Source: Alphaproteobacteria bacterium (GTDB lineage: Bacteria > Pseudomonadota > Alphaproteobacteria > Sphingomonadales > Sphingomonadaceae). Taken from it: a stretch of 64,000 nt of DNA. Below the pieces are notes generated by a model. It ran no database searches. It was not told where the DNA came from and saw only the letters and a list, made by a program, of their open reading frames with translations. A program made the position numbers and the translations under genes. This document shows positions 39,539 to 53,252 of this stretch, one piece after another. Where the stretch lies: the NCBI GenBank assembly GCA_018970445.1, contig JAGWWF010000008.1, forward strand, positions 1-64,000. Reading direction: 5' to 3'. The stretch's first letter is position 1; the number at the start of each line of letters is the position of its first letter.

Positions 39539-40252
39539 TCACGCCACCGCTTCGGCGTCGGCTTCGGCCGCCTTGGCCGAAATGTCGCCACGGCGCGCCA
39601 GCAGATCCGCCACCTTCTTGCCGCGGCGCTGGGCCACGCTCTTGGGGCTGACCTGGCCGACGAGGGCCGCAAAGGTCGCGCGGATCATGTTGTACGGGTT
39701 GTTGGTGCCGACCGACTTGGTGACCACGTCGGCGACGCCCAGCGATTCGAACACGGCGCGCATCGGGCCGCCGGCGATGATGCCGGTGCCTTGCGTGGCC
39801 GAGCGCACATAGACCTTGCCGGCGCCGAAATGGCCAAAGCCATCATGGTGCAGGGTGCGGCCATCGCGCAGCGGCACGCGCACCATCGCCTTCTTGGCGG
39901 CGGCGGTGGCCTTGGCAATGGCTTCCGGCACTTCGCGGGCCTTGCCATGGCCAAAGCCGACACGGCCCTTGCCATCGCCGACCACGACCAGCGCTGCAAA
40001 GCCGAAGCGCTTGCCGCCCTTCACCGTCTTCGAGACGCGGTTGATGTGGACGAGCTTTTCGATCAGCTCCTCGCCGGCGGGTTCGCCGCTGTTGTCACGG
40101 CCGCGCTTGTTGCGATCGCGATCGCCGCCGCGATTGCCGCCGCGGCCGCGATCACCGCCGCCGCCAGACCGATCACCGCCCCGGCCCCGCGGGCCACGGC
40201 CCCGGCCTTCGGCTTCCGGCGCTGCGCCGGCAACTTCGATTTCATCGCTCAT
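39539..40252 (-). CDS. rpsE: 30S ribosomal protein S5 with RG-rich N-terminal extension
   Basis: uS5, 237 residues against 167 in E. coli. The conserved domain begins near residue 62 ([20 protein letters not shown]) and is complete ([37 protein letters not shown]). Before it lies a 60-residue, low-complexity extension with Arg-Gly and Gly-Gly-Asp-Arg repeats (for example [19 protein letters not shown]), which suggests RNA binding or disorder. A short Ala/Glu-rich tail ends the protein. One base behind rplR. Confidence 0.96.
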   Translation of the reverse strand: MSDEIEVAGAAPEAEGRGRGPRGRGGDRSGGGGDRGRGGNRGGDRDRNKRGRDNSGEPAGEELIEKLVHINRVSKTVKGGKRFGFAALVVVGDGKGRVGFGHGKAREVPEAIAKATAAAKKAMVRVPLRDGRTLHHDGFGHFGAGKVYVRSATQGTGIIAGGPMRAVFESLGVADVVTKSVGTNNPYNMIRATFAALVGQVSPKSVAQRRGKKVADLLARRGDISAKAAEADAEAVA

Positions 40253-40253
40253 A

Positions 40254-40607
40254 TCAGAACTCCAGCCCGCCTTCGCGGGCTCCCTCGGCCAGCGCCTTCA
40301 CGCGGCCATGGAACAGGAAACCGCCACGGTCGAACACCACGGCCGACACGCCCGCCGCCTTGGCCCGTTCGGCCAGGCGCTTGCCCACGGCCGAGGCCGC
40401 ATCGGTGGTGGCACCGGTGCTGGCCCGTGCGTCCTTCTCCAGAGACGAGGCGGCAGCGATGGTGATGCCCTTGGTGTCGTCGATGATCTGCGCATAGATG
40501 TGCTGCGACGAACGGTGGATGGACAGCCGCGGGCGGCCGCCGCTCTTGAGACGGATCGCCGTGCGGACGCGACGACGACGCTGCTCGAAGGGGGTGAGCT
40601 TGCTCAT
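40254..40607 (-). CDS. rplR: 50S ribosomal protein L18
   Basis: uL18, 117 residues, binds 5S r[23 protein letters not shown] and [20 protein letters not shown] are conserved. The start overlaps the rplF stop by 4 bases. Confidence 0.98.
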   Translation of the reverse strand: MSKLTPFEQRRRRVRTAIRLKSGGRPRLSIHRSSQHIYAQIIDDTKGITIAAASSLEKDARASTGATTDAASAVGKRLAERAKAAGVSAVVFDRGGFLFHGRVKALAEGAREGGLEF

Positions 40608-41137
40608 TTCTTCTTGCCTTCCTTCCGGAAGATGAATTCGCCGCGATACTTGATGCCCTTGCCCTTGTAGGGTTCGGGCTTGCGCCAGCGGCGGATTTCG
40701 GCGGCGACCTGGCCAACGCGCTGCTTGTCGGAACCACTGATTTCCACGGTGGTCTGATCAGGCGTCTTGATGGTGATGCCGTCGGGGATGGCGAAATCGA
40801 CATCATGGCTGTAGCCAAGCTGCAACTTGAGGTTGCTGCCCTGCACCGAGGCGCGATAGCCAACGCCGGTGATTTCCAGCACCTTGGTGAAGCCGCTGCT
40901 CACGCCGGTGACCAGGTTGGACACCAGGGTGCGCTGCATGCCCCAATAGGCCCGGGCGCGCTTGGTCTCGTTCGCCGGCTTCACGGCGATTTCGGCGCCA
41001 TCGATGCTGTAGGCGATATCGTCCACCAGCGGCATCGACATCTCGCCCTTCGGGCCCTTCACAACCAGCATGCGCTCGTTGATCGTGGCGGTGACGCCGG
41101 CCGGAATGGCAACGGCTTTCTTTCCAATGCGCGACAT
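40604..41137 (-). CDS. rplF: 50S ribosomal protein L6
   Basis: uL6, 177 residues, near the factor-binding site. [20 protein letters not shown] at the start and [20 protein letters not shown] at the end are family signatures. Three bases behind rpsH. Confidence 0.98.
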   Translation of the reverse strand: MSRIGKKAVAIPAGVTATINERMLVVKGPKGEMSMPLVDDIAYSIDGAEIAVKPANETKRARAYWGMQRTLVSNLVTGVSSGFTKVLEITGVGYRASVQGSNLKLQLGYSHDVDFAIPDGITIKTPDQTTVEISGSDKQRVGQVAAEIRRWRKPEPYKGKGIKYRGEFIFRKEGKKK

Positions 41138-41140
41138 GGC

Positions 41141-41536
41141 TCAGAACACCTGGCAGAGGACTTCGCCGCCCACATTCTGTTCGCGCGCTTCCGCGTCGGA
41201 CAGAACGCCCTTGGGCGTCGAAACGATAGTGATGCCCAGCCCGTTGCGCACGCGCGGCAGCTCGGTGGCGCCGCTGTAGACGCGGCGGCCGGGCTTCGAC
41301 ACGCGGGCCAGGTGCTGGATGGCGGGCTTGCCCTCGAAATACTTCAGGTCGATGCGCAGGTTCTGATGGACACCATCAAGAACCGACGAATAACCGCGGA
41401 TGAAGCCTTCGCGCTGCAGCACGTCAAGCACGCGGGTGCGCAGCTTGCTGGCGGGGGTGAGAACGGAATCCTTGCGGGCCTGTTGGCCGTTGCGGATCCG
41501 GGTGAGCATATCGCCCAGGGGATCGGACATCGACAT
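41141..41536 (-). CDS. rpsH: 30S ribosomal protein S8
   Basis: uS8, 131 residues, binds central 16S rRNA and, in E. coli, represses spc translation. [20 protein letters not shown] matches E. coli S8 from the first Met, so ATG 41536 is used over 41530. C-terminus [12 protein letters not shown]-like segment reads [14 protein letters not shown]. Confidence 0.97.
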   Translation of the reverse strand: MSMSDPLGDMLTRIRNGQQARKDSVLTPASKLRTRVLDVLQREGFIRGYSSVLDGVHQNLRIDLKYFEGKPAIQHLARVSKPGRRVYSGATELPRVRNGLGITIVSTPKGVLSDAEAREQNVGGEVLCQVF

Positions 41537-41546
41537 GGATCTATCC

Positions 41547-41852
41547 TTACCAGCTCGACTTGGTCACACCGGGAATCAGGCCCTTGTTGGCCAGTTCACG
41601 CAGCATGACGCGGGAGAGCTTGAACTTGCGGTAATAGGCGCGCGGGCGCCCCGTCAGTTCGCAGCGATTGCGCACCCGGGTCGGGTTCGCGTTGCGGGGC
41701 AGCTCGGCCATCTTCAGGCGGGCCATCAGCCGTTCCTCGTCGGAACGGCTTTCATCGTTGGCAATCGCCTTCAGAACGGCATATTTGCCGGCATATTTCA
41801 CAACCAGCGCCTTGCGACGCTCGTTCTTGTTGATCATCGACAGCTTTGCCAT
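41547..41852 (-). CDS. rpsN: 30S ribosomal protein S14
   Basis: uS14, 101 residues, of the long zinc-independent form: only one cysteine ([20 protein letters not shown]), no CxxC pairs. Ends [11 protein letters not shown]. Three bases behind rplE. Confidence 0.98.
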   Translation of the reverse strand: MAKLSMINKNERRKALVVKYAGKYAVLKAIANDESRSDEERLMARLKMAELPRNANPTRVRNRCELTGRPRAYYRKFKLSRVMLRELANKGLIPGVTKSSW

Positions 41853-41855
41853 GGC

Positions 41856-42434
41856 TCAGGCCGCCTTCTTTTCAAGGGTGTAGCCAACGAACGGGAAGCC
41901 AAACAGGGCCAGCAGGGCGCGGGCTTCCTCGTCGGTCTTGGCGGTCGTGGTGACAATGATGTCCATGCCGCGGATCTTCTCGATCCGGTCATAGTTGATT
42001 TCCGGGAAGATCAGCTGTTCCTTGATCCCGCAGGCATAATTGCCCCGGCCATCGAACGACTTGGCCGACAGGCCACGGAAATCCTTCACGCGCGGCAGCG
42101 CGATGGTGACGAAGCGGTCAAGGAATTCATACATGCGCTCGCGGCGCAGCGTGACCTTGCAACCGATCGGCATGCCTTCGCGCAGCTTGAACTGCGCAAC
42201 CGACTTCTTGGCGCGGCAGATCACCGGCTTCTGGCCGGCAATCAGCGCCATTTCACCGGCGGCCTGCTCCACCTTCTTCTTGTCCTGGGTGGCTTCACCG
42301 ACGCCCATGTTGAGCACGATCTTCTCGATCTTCGGCACTTCCATCAGATTCTTGTAGCCGAACAGCTCAACCATCTTGCCGCGGATCGTTTCGGCATAAA
42401 GGGTCTGCATCCGGGGGGTGATCTTGTCAGCCAT
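41856..42434 (-). CDS. rplE: 50S ribosomal protein L5
   Basis: uL5, 192 residues, binds 5S r[23 protein letters not shown] and [20 protein letters not shown] are conserved. ATG 42434 (MADKITPRM) overlaps the rplX stop by 8 bases; an upstream in-frame start would run through rplX. Confidence 0.97.
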   Translation of the reverse strand: MADKITPRMQTLYAETIRGKMVELFGYKNLMEVPKIEKIVLNMGVGEATQDKKKVEQAAGEMALIAGQKPVICRAKKSVAQFKLREGMPIGCKVTLRRERMYEFLDRFVTIALPRVKDFRGLSAKSFDGRGNYACGIKEQLIFPEINYDRIEKIRGMDIIVTTTAKTDEEARALLALFGFPFVGYTLEKKAA

Positions 42435-42747
42435 TGATCTGCGCTCCCGATTTCTTGGCGATGCGCACCTTCTTGCCATCAACCATGGCAAAGCCGACAC
42501 GGGTCGGCTGGCCGGTGGTGGGATCCTTGATCGCCACCTTGGCGACGGCCATCGGGGCTTCCACTTGGCTGATGCCACCGTTGGGATTGGTCTGCGTCGG
42601 CTTGTTGTGGCGGGTGATCAGGTTCACGCCCGACACCACCACCTTGCCTTCGCGCGGCAGATTCTGCGTCACGGTGCCTTCCTTGCCCTTGTCCTTGCCG
42701 GACAGGACGATGACCGTGTCACCCTTCTTGATCTTGGCAGCGCTCAT
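42427..42747 (-). CDS. rplX: 50S ribosomal protein L24
   Basis: uL24, 106 residues, an assembly initiator at the tunnel exit. [20 protein letters not shown] is the KOW motif. ATG 42747 shares one base with the rplN stop (TGATG); GTG 42750 is in frame just upstream. Confidence 0.97.
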   Translation of the reverse strand: MSAAKIKKGDTVIVLSGKDKGKEGTVTQNLPREGKVVVSGVNLITRHNKPTQTNPNGGISQVEAPMAVAKVAIKDPTTGQPTRVGFAMVDGKKVRIAKKSGAQING

Positions 42748-43115
42748 CACAGCACCTCCGGCGCCAGGCTGATGATCTTCATGTGGCCGGTGGCACGCAG
42801 TTCGCGCACGACGGGGCCAAAGATACGGGTGCCGATCGGCTCCTCGTTCTTGTTGATCAACACGGCGGCATTGCTGTCGAAACGGATCACCGAACCGTCG
42901 GGACGGCGGATATCCTTGGCGGTGCGCACCACGACAGCGCGATGCACGTCACCCTTTTTCACCTTGCCCTTGGGCTGCGCTTCCTTGACCGACACCACGA
43001 TGATGTCGCCCACGCCGGCAAACCGGCGCTTGGAGCCGCCCAGGACCTTGATGCACATCACCCGCTTGGCGCCACTGTTGTCCGCCACGTCGAGGTTCGT
43101 CTGCATCTGGATCAT
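42747..43115 (-). CDS. rplN: 50S ribosomal protein L14
   Basis: uL14, 122 residues. [20 protein letters not shown] and [20 protein letters not shown] are standard. First gene of the spc section; 105 bases separate it from rpsQ, including a decayed copy of the rpsQ end and a hairpin. Confidence 0.98.
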   Translation of the reverse strand: MIQMQTNLDVADNSGAKRVMCIKVLGGSKRRFAGVGDIIVVSVKEAQPKGKVKKGDVHRAVVVRTAKDIRRPDGSVIRFDSNAAVLINKNEEPIGTRIFGPVVRELRATGHMKIISLAPEVL

Positions 43116-43179
43116 GCGTTCGATCCTTCCATAAAGTCTGCCGATTCCGACCGGCAGACGGTTCTAAAACCAGCCCGAA

Positions 43180-43244
43180 CGGTCAGCCGACCTTTTCGAG
43201 CACTTTCCCGAAAAGGTCGGTTATCCGACCTTTTCCAGCACCTT
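43180..43244 (-). repeat. Partial duplication of the rpsQ 3' end, forming a hairpin
   Basis: The 27 bases ending rpsQ plus its stop (43218-43244) recur just downstream at 43180-43206 with four mismatches. The second copy would also read as V-L-E-K-V-G then a stop. The end of the first and the start of the second create a 12-bp inverted repeat: 43187-43198 (CCGACCTTTTCG) and 43209-43220 (CGAAAAGGTCGG), spacer 10 bases. This hairpin lies between the S10 and spc sections. Confidence 0.7.
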
Positions 43245-43457
43245 CCACGTCTTGAGCTTGGACATGGGCGCACATTCCTCGATGCGCACCGTGTCACCGG
43301 CCTTGATCACATTGCCCTCGTCATGGGCGTGATACTTCTTGGAGCGACGGATGATCTTGCCATAGACCGGGTGGGCGACCTTGCGCTCAACCAGCACCAC
43401 AACCGTCTTCTCGCCCTTGTCGGACACGCAGGTGCCCTGCAGAACACGCTTCGGCAT
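43221..43457 (-). CDS. rpsQ: 30S ribosomal protein S17
   Basis: uS17, 78 residues. [20 protein letters not shown] and [20 protein letters not shown] are conserved. Ends [10 protein letters not shown]; the last codons are duplicated downstream. Last gene of the S10 section. Confidence 0.97.
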   Translation of the reverse strand: MPKRVLQGTCVSDKGEKTVVVLVERKVAHPVYGKIIRRSKKYHAHDEGNVIKAGDTVRIEECAPMSKLKTWKVLEKVG

Positions 43458-43460
43458 CGC

Positions 43461-43676
43461 TTAGGCTCCCGCTTGGGCAACGGCCTTGCGGGCCGATTGC
43501 AGCGTCTTGATGCGGGCAATGGTGCGGCGCACTTCGCGCACCCGGCCCGGCCGTTCCAGCTGGCCGGTGGCCGCCTGGAACCGCAGGTTGAACTGCTCGC
43601 GCTTCAGCTCAGCAAGCTGGGTGGCGAGTTGATCGTCGGTCGAAACCTTGAGATCGGCGAAATCGGTCGTGGCCAT
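43461..43676 (-). CDS. rpmC: 50S ribosomal protein L29
   Basis: uL29, 71 residues, at the tunnel exit. [20 protein letters not shown] and [16 protein letters not shown] are family features. Four bases behind rplP. Confidence 0.97.
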   Translation of the reverse strand: MATTDFADLKVSTDDQLATQLAELKREQFNLRFQAATGQLERPGRVREVRRTIARIKTLQSARKAVAQAGA

Positions 43677-43680
43677 GGCC

Positions 43681-44109
43681 TTAATCCTGGGTCGTCGGTT
43701 CGCCCAGGCGAACCACCATCTTCACTTTGATCGGCAGCTTGGCAGCTGCCCGCTCGAACGCGCCGGCGGCCACGTCATAGGGCACGCCATCCAGTTCGAA
43801 CATGATGCGGCCGGGCTTGACGCGGGCCACCCAATATTCCGGCGAACCCTTGCCCGAACCCATGCGGACTTCGGCAGGCTTGCTGGACACCGGCAGATCG
43901 GGGAAGATGCGGATCCACAACCGGCCCTGGCGCTTGATGTGGCGCGAGATCGTCCGGCGGGCGGCTTCGATCTGGCGGGCGGTGATCCGCTCCGGCTCCA
44001 TCGCCTTCAGGCCGAAGGCGCCGAAGTTCAGGGCCGTGCCACCCTTGGCATCGCCATGGATACGGCCCTTGAAGGCCTTGCGGAATTTTGTGCGCTTTGG
44101 CGACAACAT
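43681..44109 (-). CDS. rplP: 50S ribosomal protein L16
   Basis: uL16, 142 residues, close to the peptidyl-transferase centre. [20 protein letters not shown] and [20 protein letters not shown] are standard. Thirteen bases behind rpsC. Confidence 0.98.
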   Translation of the reverse strand: MLSPKRTKFRKAFKGRIHGDAKGGTALNFGAFGLKAMEPERITARQIEAARRTISRHIKRQGRLWIRIFPDLPVSSKPAEVRMGSGKGSPEYWVARVKPGRIMFELDGVPYDVAAGAFERAAAKLPIKVKMVVRLGEPTTQD

Positions 44110-44122
44110 TTCAATTCACTCC

Positions 44123-44818
44123 TCAGCGCGCCGGACGGACGCCCGACGTCTGGGCTTCCATCATCAGACGGTCCTGCGCCATCGGGTCATGACCAAGGAT
44201 CTCGCCCTTGAAGATCCACACCTTCACGCCGCACACGCCATAGGCGGTGTGGGCCTGATGTTCGGCATAATCGACATTGCCGCGCAGCGTGTGCAACGGC
44301 ACCCGGCCTTCGCGATACCATTCGATGCGGGCGATTTCGGCACCGCCCAGACGGCCCGAACAGGTGATCTTGATGCCTTCGGCACCCAGACGCAGCGCCG
44401 ATTGCACCGCCCGCTTCATGGCGCGGCGGAAGGCGATGCGGCGTTCCAGCTGGTCGCACACACCGGCGGCCACCAGCTTGGCATCGATTTCCGGCTTGCG
44501 GATCTCGACGATATTCAAGCTGACATCGCTGCGGGTCATTTGGCCGATCTGCTTCTTCAGCTTCTCGATGTCGGCACCCTTCTTGCCGATGATCACGCCG
44601 GGGCGCGCGGCAAAGATGGACACGCGGCACAGCTTGGCCGGACGCTCGATCACCACCTTGGAAATGGCGGCCTGGGCATGATGCTTCAGGATGAATTCGC
44701 GGATGCGCAGATCTTCCAGCAGCAGATTGCCGTAATCATCGCCCTTGGCGAACCAGCGGCTGTCCCAGGTGCGGTTGATCTGCAGGCGCAGACCGATGGG
44801 GGACGTCTTGTGACCCAT
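44123..44818 (-). CDS. rpsC: 30S ribosomal protein S3
   Basis: uS3, 231 residues. [20 protein letters not shown] starts it; the KH domain has [20 protein letters not shown]. The start shares base 44818 with the rplV stop. Confidence 0.98.
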   Translation of the reverse strand: MGHKTSPIGLRLQINRTWDSRWFAKGDDYGNLLLEDLRIREFILKHHAQAAISKVVIERPAKLCRVSIFAARPGVIIGKKGADIEKLKKQIGQMTRSDVSLNIVEIRKPEIDAKLVAAGVCDQLERRIAFRRAMKRAVQSALRLGAEGIKITCSGRLGGAEIARIEWYREGRVPLHTLRGNVDYAEHQAHTAYGVCGVKVWIFKGEILGHDPMAQDRLMMEAQTSGVRPAR

Positions 44819-45204
44819 TAGTTTGCTCCCTCTTCATCGGCTTCGCGCACGACGACGCGCAGACGGCTGAACGGCTTGGTGATGGCGGCGGCACGGCCAC
44901 GCGCGCGCGGCGTGAAGCGCTTCATGCTGATCGCCTTGCCAACGCTGGCTTCCTTGACGATCAGCGCATCGACATCGAGATTGTGGTTGTTCTCGGCGTT
45001 GGCCACGGCCGAAGCCAGCACCTTGCGCACATCGACCGCCATCGCCTTGCGCGAGAAGGTCAGGATGTTCAGCGCGTCCGACGCCTTGCGGCCACGGATC
45101 AGGCCGGCAACCAGGTTGAGCTTGTAGGCCGAACCACGGATGGTGGTGGCAACAGCCAGCGCCTCGCGGTCGCCAACCTTGCGGGGGGACTTGGGCTTGG
45201 ACAT
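44818..45204 (-). CDS. rplV: 50S ribosomal protein L22
   Basis: uL22, 128 residues, lines the exit tunnel. [20 protein letters not shown] and [20 protein letters not shown] (tunnel loop with no deletion) are present. One-base overlaps with rpsS and rpsC. Confidence 0.98.
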   Translation of the reverse strand: MSKPKSPRKVGDREALAVATTIRGSAYKLNLVAGLIRGRKASDALNILTFSRKAMAVDVRKVLASAVANAENNHNLDVDALIVKEASVGKAISMKRFTPRARGRAAAITKPFSRLRVVVREADEEGAN

Positions 45205-45479
45205 CAGCGCTTGCCCTTCTTGTCAGCGGCGTGGCCGGGGAAGAAGCGGGTGGGCGCAAATTCGCCCAGCTTCATGCCCACCATGTCTTCATTGACCATG
45301 ACGGGGATGTGCTTCTTGCCGTTGTAGACGGAGAAGGTGAGCCCGACGAACTGCGGCAGGATGGTGGACCGGCGCGACCAGGTCTTGATCGGCGCACGGG
45401 CCCCGCCGGCTTGCGCGGCTTCGGCCTTCTTGAGGAGCGAGAGGTCCACGAAGGGACCCTTCCAGACAGAGCGGCTCAT
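45204..45479 (-). CDS. rpsS: 30S ribosomal protein S19
   Basis: uS19, 91 residues. [20 protein letters not shown] and [20 protein letters not shown] are standard, with [20 protein letters not shown] following. Six bases behind rplB. Confidence 0.98.
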   Translation of the reverse strand: MSRSVWKGPFVDLSLLKKAEAAQAGGARAPIKTWSRRSTILPQFVGLTFSVYNGKKHIPVMVNEDMVGMKLGEFAPTRFFPGHAADKKGKR

Positions 45480-45485
45480 CTGGCC

Positions 45486-46328
45486 TTACCTCTTCTTCTT
45501 GGCGTGGCGCGAACGGATGATCATGTGATCCGTCGCCTTGTTCGAACGGGTCTTCATGCCCTTGGTCGGCTTGCCCCATGGCGTCACCGGATGGCGACCA
45601 CCAGAGGTGCGGCCTTCACCACCGCCGTGCGGGTGGTCGACCGGGTTCTTGGCCACGCCGCGGGTGAGCGGACGATAGCCCAGCCAGCGGTTGCGGCCGG
45701 CCTTGCCCAGATTCTGGTTGCTGTTGTCGGGGTTCGACACCGCACCCACCGTCGCCATGCACTCGGCGCGGACATAACGCTGCTCACCGCTGTTCAGGCG
45801 GATGATCACCATGCCCTTGTCGCGGCCCACCACCTGCACGAAGGTGCCGGCGGCACGCGCCATCTGGCCACCCTTGCCGGGCTTCAGCTCGACGTTGTGA
45901 ACAATGGTGCCCACCGGCATCTGGCCGATTTCCATCGCGTTGCCCGGCTTCACGTCGACCTTCTTGCCGGCGATCACGCTGTCGCCCACGTTCAGGCGCT
46001 GCGGCGCGATGATATAGGCCTGGGTGCCATCCTTGTCCGCATATTTCACCAGGGCGATGAAGGCGGAGCGGTTGGGGTCATATTCCAGCCGTTCGACGGT
46101 GGCGGCGACATCCCACAGGCGGCGCTTGAAATCGACGACGCGATACAGGCGCTTGTGGCCGCCACCAATGCCGCGCGCGGTGGCGTGGCCCTTGTTGTTG
46201 CGGCCGCCGGTCTTCTTCAGACCTTCGGTGAGCGCCTTGACCGGGCGGCCCTTGTGCAGGGCCGAACGATCGATCAGCACCAGGCCACGGGTGCCGGGGC
46301 TGGTCGGGTTGAAATTCTTGAGAGCCAT
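45486..46328 (-). CDS. rplB: 50S ribosomal protein L2
   Basis: uL2, 280 residues, needed for subunit joining. [20 protein letters not shown], the central [15 protein letters not shown] and C-terminal [20 protein letters not shown] are conserved. Twelve bases behind rplW. Confidence 0.98.
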   Translation of the reverse strand: MALKNFNPTSPGTRGLVLIDRSALHKGRPVKALTEGLKKTGGRNNKGHATARGIGGGHKRLYRVVDFKRRLWDVAATVERLEYDPNRSAFIALVKYADKDGTQAYIIAPQRLNVGDSVIAGKKVDVKPGNAMEIGQMPVGTIVHNVELKPGKGGQMARAAGTFVQVVGRDKGMVIIRLNSGEQRYVRAECMATVGAVSNPDNSNQNLGKAGRNRWLGYRPLTRGVAKNPVDHPHGGGEGRTSGGRHPVTPWGKPTKGMKTRSNKATDHMIIRSRHAKKKR

Positions 46329-46340
46329 GACTTCCCGCCC

Positions 46341-46640
46341 TTAGATGCTGGTGGTCACGTCGATGCGGTCGCCATCGGCAACCGTCACCACGGCCTTCTT
46401 CACGTCGGACCGGCGATATTCCTGGCCGCGCCAGCGCTTGGTCTTGCCCTTGGCCACCATCGTGTTCACCGCCAGCACCTTCACGCCATACAGCGCTTCG
46501 ATGGCGGCCTTGATCTGCGGCTTGGTGGCATCCTTGGCGACCTGGAAGACGACCTGGTTATATTCGCTCACCAGCGTCGACTTTTCGGTGATGACGGGCT
46601 TCACCACCACGTCATAATGCTTGATGTCGATGTTAGCCAT
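46341..46640 (-). CDS. rplW: 50S ribosomal protein L23
   Basis: uL23, 99 residues, docking site for trigger factor and SRP at the tunnel exit. [20 protein letters not shown] and [20 protein letters not shown] are typical. Overlaps rplD by 8 bases. Confidence 0.98.
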   Translation of the reverse strand: MANIDIKHYDVVVKPVITEKSTLVSEYNQVVFQVAKDATKPQIKAAIEALYGVKVLAVNTMVAKGKTKRWRGQEYRRSDVKKAVVTVADGDRIDVTTSI

Positions 46641-47256
46641 TGACGCGGGCCTCCAGGGCCGAAACCGCGGCGCGGGTCAGCACCAGCGTGTCGTGGTTGA
46701 GGATGTCATAGACATTGGCACCGATCGCCGGCAGCACATCGACATGTGGCACGTTGGCCGATGCCATGGCAAAGCCGGCATCGACAGCCGCGCCATCGAT
46801 GAACAGGCCGGACGTGATGCCCAGCGCGCCCATCGACGCGATGAACGCCTTGGTCTTGGCTTCGCCAAGATTCAGGTCTTCCACCACGATCAGCTTGCCT
46901 TCCTGGGCCTTCACCGACAGCGCGGTGGCCAGACCCAGACGACGGATCTTCTTGTTCAGCGCCGGATCGAAATCACGCACGCGCGGGCCATGGGCCTTGC
47001 CGCCGCCGATGAACTGCGGCGCAGCGCGGTTGCCGTGACGGGCCCGGCCGCCGCCCTTCTGGTTGCCCAGCTTCTTGCCGGTGCGGGCGACTTCGCTGCG
47101 TTCGCGCGCCTTGCGGGCAGTGCCGCGGCGCTTTTCCAGCTGCCAGGTCACGACGCGGTGCAGGATGTCGAGCCGCGGCTCCTTGCCGAACACGGCGTCC
47201 GACAATTCCATCTCGCCGGCATCCGCCGCGGTCAGGGTCTTCACCTGAATCTTCAT
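46633..47256 (-). CDS. rplD: 50S ribosomal protein L4
   Basis: uL4, 207 residues. [20 protein letters not shown] and the tunnel loop [20 protein letters not shown] are standard. In E. coli L4 represses the S10 operon; whether it does so here is unknown. Two bases behind rplC. Confidence 0.98.
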   Translation of the reverse strand: MKIQVKTLTAADAGEMELSDAVFGKEPRLDILHRVVTWQLEKRRGTARKARERSEVARTGKKLGNQKGGGRARHGNRAAPQFIGGGKAHGPRVRDFDPALNKKIRRLGLATALSVKAQEGKLIVVEDLNLGEAKTKAFIASMGALGITSGLFIDGAAVDAGFAMASANVPHVDVLPAIGANVYDILNHDTLVLTRAAVSALEARVNG

Positions 47257-47258
47257 GA

Positions 47259-48005
47259 TCAGGCCTCCGTGCTGTCTTCGCCAGCGGTCGGGGCGGCATC
47301 AGCCTCCACAACCGGTGCGGCGTCATTGGCGACCGACTTCAGCGCGGCCGGATAGGGAAGGTCCGCCGGACGGGCGACCTTCACGGCGTCCTTGACGAGC
47401 AGCCAGCCGCCCTTCGAGCCGGGCACGGAGCCCATCACGAAGATCAGGCCACGCTCGACATCGGTCGACACGATTTCCAGATTCTGCTGGGTGCGCTGGC
47501 GGGCGCCCATGTGCCCGGCCATCTTCTTGCCCTTGAACACCTTGCCCGGATCCTGGCGCTGGCCGGTCGAACCGTGCGAACGGTGCGAGACCGACACACC
47601 GTGGGTGGCGCGCAGACCACCGAAACCCCAGCGCTTCATGACGCCGGCAAAGCCCTTGCCCTGGGTGATGCCGGTGACATCAACCATCTGGCCGGCAACG
47701 AAATGATCGGCGCTGATCGTGGCGCCCGGTTCCAGCACGGCATCGGCCGCAACCCGGAATTCCGCCACCTTGGCCTTGGGCTCCACTTCGGCCTTGCCGA
47801 AATGGCCGCGCTCCGGCTTCGAGGTGTTCTTGGCCTTCTTCACGCCGGCGCCAAGCTGCACGGCGGTATAGCCATCGGTCTCGTCAGTCTTCACCGCGAC
47901 GACCTGGTTGTTTTCCAGCGCGAGGACGGTGACCGGAACATGCCGGCCATCTTCACGGAAAATCCGCGTCATCCCCATTTTCTTCGCGATCACGCCAGTG
48001 CGCAT
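47259..48005 (-). CDS. rplC: 50S ribosomal protein L3
   Basis: uL3, 248 residues against 209 in E. coli; the excess is an acidic C-terminal tail ([16 protein letters not shown]). [20 protein letters not shown] and [20 protein letters not shown] are conserved. ATG 48005 is the usual start. 92 bases behind rpsJ. Confidence 0.97.
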   Translation of the reverse strand: MRTGVIAKKMGMTRIFREDGRHVPVTVLALENNQVVAVKTDETDGYTAVQLGAGVKKAKNTSKPERGHFGKAEVEPKAKVAEFRVAADAVLEPGATISADHFVAGQMVDVTGITQGKGFAGVMKRWGFGGLRATHGVSVSHRSHGSTGQRQDPGKVFKGKKMAGHMGARQRTQQNLEIVSTDVERGLIFVMGSVPGSKGGWLLVKDAVKVARPADLPYPAALKSVANDAAPVVEADAAPTAGEDSTEA

Positions 48006-48097
48006 GATCTGTTTCCTTTCATCAGAGGCCCCATCCTGTTGCCAGGCAGAGGGGCGTGACCCTTCCAAAGTCGCTCCGCGTATTTGGGGGAGGTCGG

Positions 48098-48412
48098 TTA
48101 CTTGCCGAGCTTGATTTCCACATCCACGCCGGCGGCCAGATCGAGCTTCATCAGCGCGTCAACCGTCTGCGGGGTGGGGTCAACAATGTCGAGAAGGCGC
48201 TTGTAGGTGCGCACCTCGAACTGCTCACGGCTCTTCTTGTCGACGTGCGGCGAGCGGTTCACGGTGAACTTCTCGAAGCGCGTCGGCAGCGGAATCGGAC
48301 CACGGATGGCAGCACCGGTGCGCTTGGCGGTGTCGGCGATCTCACCGGTGGCCATATCGAGCACACGATGGTCAAAAGCCTTCAGGCGAATGCGGATGTT
48401 CTGAGCGTCCAT
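48098..48412 (-). CDS. rpsJ: 30S ribosomal protein S10
   Basis: uS10 (NusE), 104 residues, a ribosomal and antitermination protein. [20 protein letters not shown] and [20 protein letters not shown] are standard. ATG 48412 gives the family start [11 protein letters not shown]; an in-frame TTG further up lies in the terminator. First gene of the S10 operon. Confidence 0.98.
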   Translation of the reverse strand: MDAQNIRIRLKAFDHRVLDMATGEIADTAKRTGAAIRGPIPLPTRFEKFTVNRSPHVDKKSREQFEVRTYKRLLDIVDPTPQTVDALMKLDLAAGVDVEIKLGK

Positions 48413-48452
48413 GGCACCAATCTTGTCAAACAGCGTTTGCTTTTCAGCGTTC

Positions 48453-48508
48453 AAAAAAAGCGGACCGGCACGACCCCGATGGTTGGTCGGGGTTGCACCG
48501 GCCGCTTT
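48453..48508 (-). terminator. Intrinsic terminator between tuf and rpsJ
   Basis: On the minus strand, AAAGCGGCCGGTGCAACCCC (from 48508) pairs with the GC-rich block ending CCGGTCCGC, with a one-base bulge and small mismatches, then seven T (48459-48453). It lies about 110 bases after tuf and 41 before rpsJ, so it should end str transcripts. Confidence 0.85.
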
Positions 48509-48584
48509 GAAAATCCTGCCCCTGGGTTACTGCCGCGAGGCCCGGCCACATCATCGATGCCGCGTTGCCGCGCATCAACGAATC

Positions 48585-48612
48585 AGGGCCGCCCCCCAAG
48601 GGAAGCGGCCCT
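48585..48612 (-). repeat. Short hairpin just after tuf
   Basis: AGGGCCGC (48585-48592) pairs with GCGGCCCT (48605-48612), loop 12 bases. It begins 6 bases after the tuf stop and has no T-tract; possibly an mRNA-stabilising stem upstream of the real terminator. Confidence 0.5.
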
Positions 48613-48618
48613 ATAGAC

Positions 48619-49809
<1,191 letters not shown>

Positions 49810-49913
49810 GGCCTGTACCTTCTTCCTTGCTCAAAATATGAGGCGTTCTACGGTGATGGGGCGTTTCCGGTGAGGGATCCGCCGGGGCGGCTGGTCAGGA
49901 GGGACCGGCCGAA

Positions 49914-49937
49914 TCAGCGCGCCTTGAGGCGCGCTGA
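49914..49937. repeat. Hairpin in the fusA-tuf gap
   Basis: TCAGCGCGCC (49914-49923), TTGA, GGCGCGCTGA (49928-49937): a perfect 10-bp stem with a tetraloop, 21 bases after the fusA stop. No T-tract follows on the minus strand, so more likely an mRNA processing or stability element than a terminator. Confidence 0.6.
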
Positions 49938-49958
49938 CTAGCCGGCTCCCGCGAAAAA

Positions 49959-52052
<2,094 letters not shown>

Positions 52053-52121
52053 GGGAATGGGCCTCGGGCTTGGGGGAAGATGTGGTGAGGCCGGCAGCCT
52101 GCGCCGCCGGCCCCGATGTTG

Positions 52122-52592
52122 TTACCAGCGATAGTGCGAGAAGGCGCGGTTGGCTTCCGCCATCCGGTGGGTGTCTTCACGCTTCTTCACGGCCGAACCG
52201 CGGTTGGCGGCGGCATCCATCAGCTCGGCCGAAAGCCGGGCGGCCATGGTGTGCTCGCTGCGCTTGCGCGCGGCCGAGATGATCCAGCGGATGGCCAGCG
52301 CCTGGCCACGATCCGGGCGGACTTCCACCGGCACCTGATAGGTGGCACCGCCGACGCGGCGGCTGCGCACCTCGATGCCCGGGCGCACATTGGCCAGCGC
52401 ATCGTGGAACACGCCCAGCGGCTCGCGGCGGCTCTTGGTCTCGATCACTTCCAGGGCGGAATAAACGATCGATTCGGCGACCGATTTCTTGCCCTGCAGC
52501 ATGACCAGGTTCATGAATTTGGACAGCACCTGATCGCCAAACTTGGGATCGGGCAGGATGACGCGCTTTTCGGGGCGACGACGACGTGACAT
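52122..52592 (-). CDS. rpsG: 30S ribosomal protein S7
   Basis: uS7, 156 residues, head of 30S, assembly initiator. [20 protein letters not shown] and [20 protein letters not shown] are typical; ends [10 protein letters not shown]. Fourteen bases behind rpsL. Confidence 0.98.
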   Translation of the reverse strand: MSRRRRPEKRVILPDPKFGDQVLSKFMNLVMLQGKKSVAESIVYSALEVIETKSRREPLGVFHDALANVRPGIEVRSRRVGGATYQVPVEVRPDRGQALAIRWIISAARKRSEHTMAARLSAELMDAAANRGSAVKKREDTHRMAEANRAFSHYRW

Positions 52593-52606
52593 GATCTATA
52601 TCCCCC

Positions 52607-52978
52607 TTACTTCGGACGCTTCGCGCCGTACTTCGAACGGCTCTGCTTGCGGTTCTTCACACCCTGCGTATCCAGCACACCGCGCACGATGTGATAGCGC
52701 ACGCCGGGAAGATCCTTCACGCGGCCGCCGCGAATCAGCACGACCGAGTGTTCCTGCAGGTTGTGGCCTTCGCCGGGGATGTAGCCGATGACTTCAAAGC
52801 CATTGGTCAGGCGGATCTTGGCCACCTTGCGCAACGCCGAGTTCGGCTTCTTGGGGGTGGTGGTGTAAACACGGGTGCACACGCCACGCTTCTGCGGATT
52901 GGCCTCCATGGCCGGCACCTTGTTGCGCGCCTTCTGCGGCTCGCGACCCTTGCGGATCAACTGGTTGATCGTTGGCAT
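52607..52978 (-). CDS. rpsL: 30S ribosomal protein S12
   Basis: uS12, 123 residues, decoding centre. [20 protein letters not shown] and [16 protein letters not shown] keep the lysines whose change gives streptomycin resistance, so the sequence is the sensitive type. First gene of the str operon. The 274 bases between it and the divergent TIGR04076 gene must hold both promoters; I could not fix clear -35/-10 boxes there. Confidence 0.98.
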   Translation of the reverse strand: MPTINQLIRKGREPQKARNKVPAMEANPQKRGVCTRVYTTTPKKPNSALRKVAKIRLTNGFEVIGYIPGEGHNLQEHSVVLIRGGRVKDLPGVRYHIVRGVLDTQGVKNRKQSRSKYGAKRPK

Positions 52979-53252
52979 CGTCTCTCTTCTTCGCTTCGGC
53001 GGGCGGCCACCATGGCACGCTGCCTACTCCAGACCTGCCCCGTTGATGAAACCATCACATAAGCGCAAAAGGCCTCCCGTAACCGGAAGGCGTCCCACGC
53101 ACGGTGCCGTCTGTCGTATCCCCCGCGCCGATGTCGCCACCGTTCGGAGATGCGCGCCCTTACGCGCAAAGCCCGCCCCGGTCAACAACAGCGCATCAGC
53201 GGTGCCGGCCTGCCACTGGCGCAGACGCGGCGGCTGGTGCACAAGCCGCGGC

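Noticed and set aside
52979-53252. A defined promoter for the str operon
   Set aside because: Several TTG- and TAT-containing stretches exist but none has convincing -35/-10 spacing on the minus strand.
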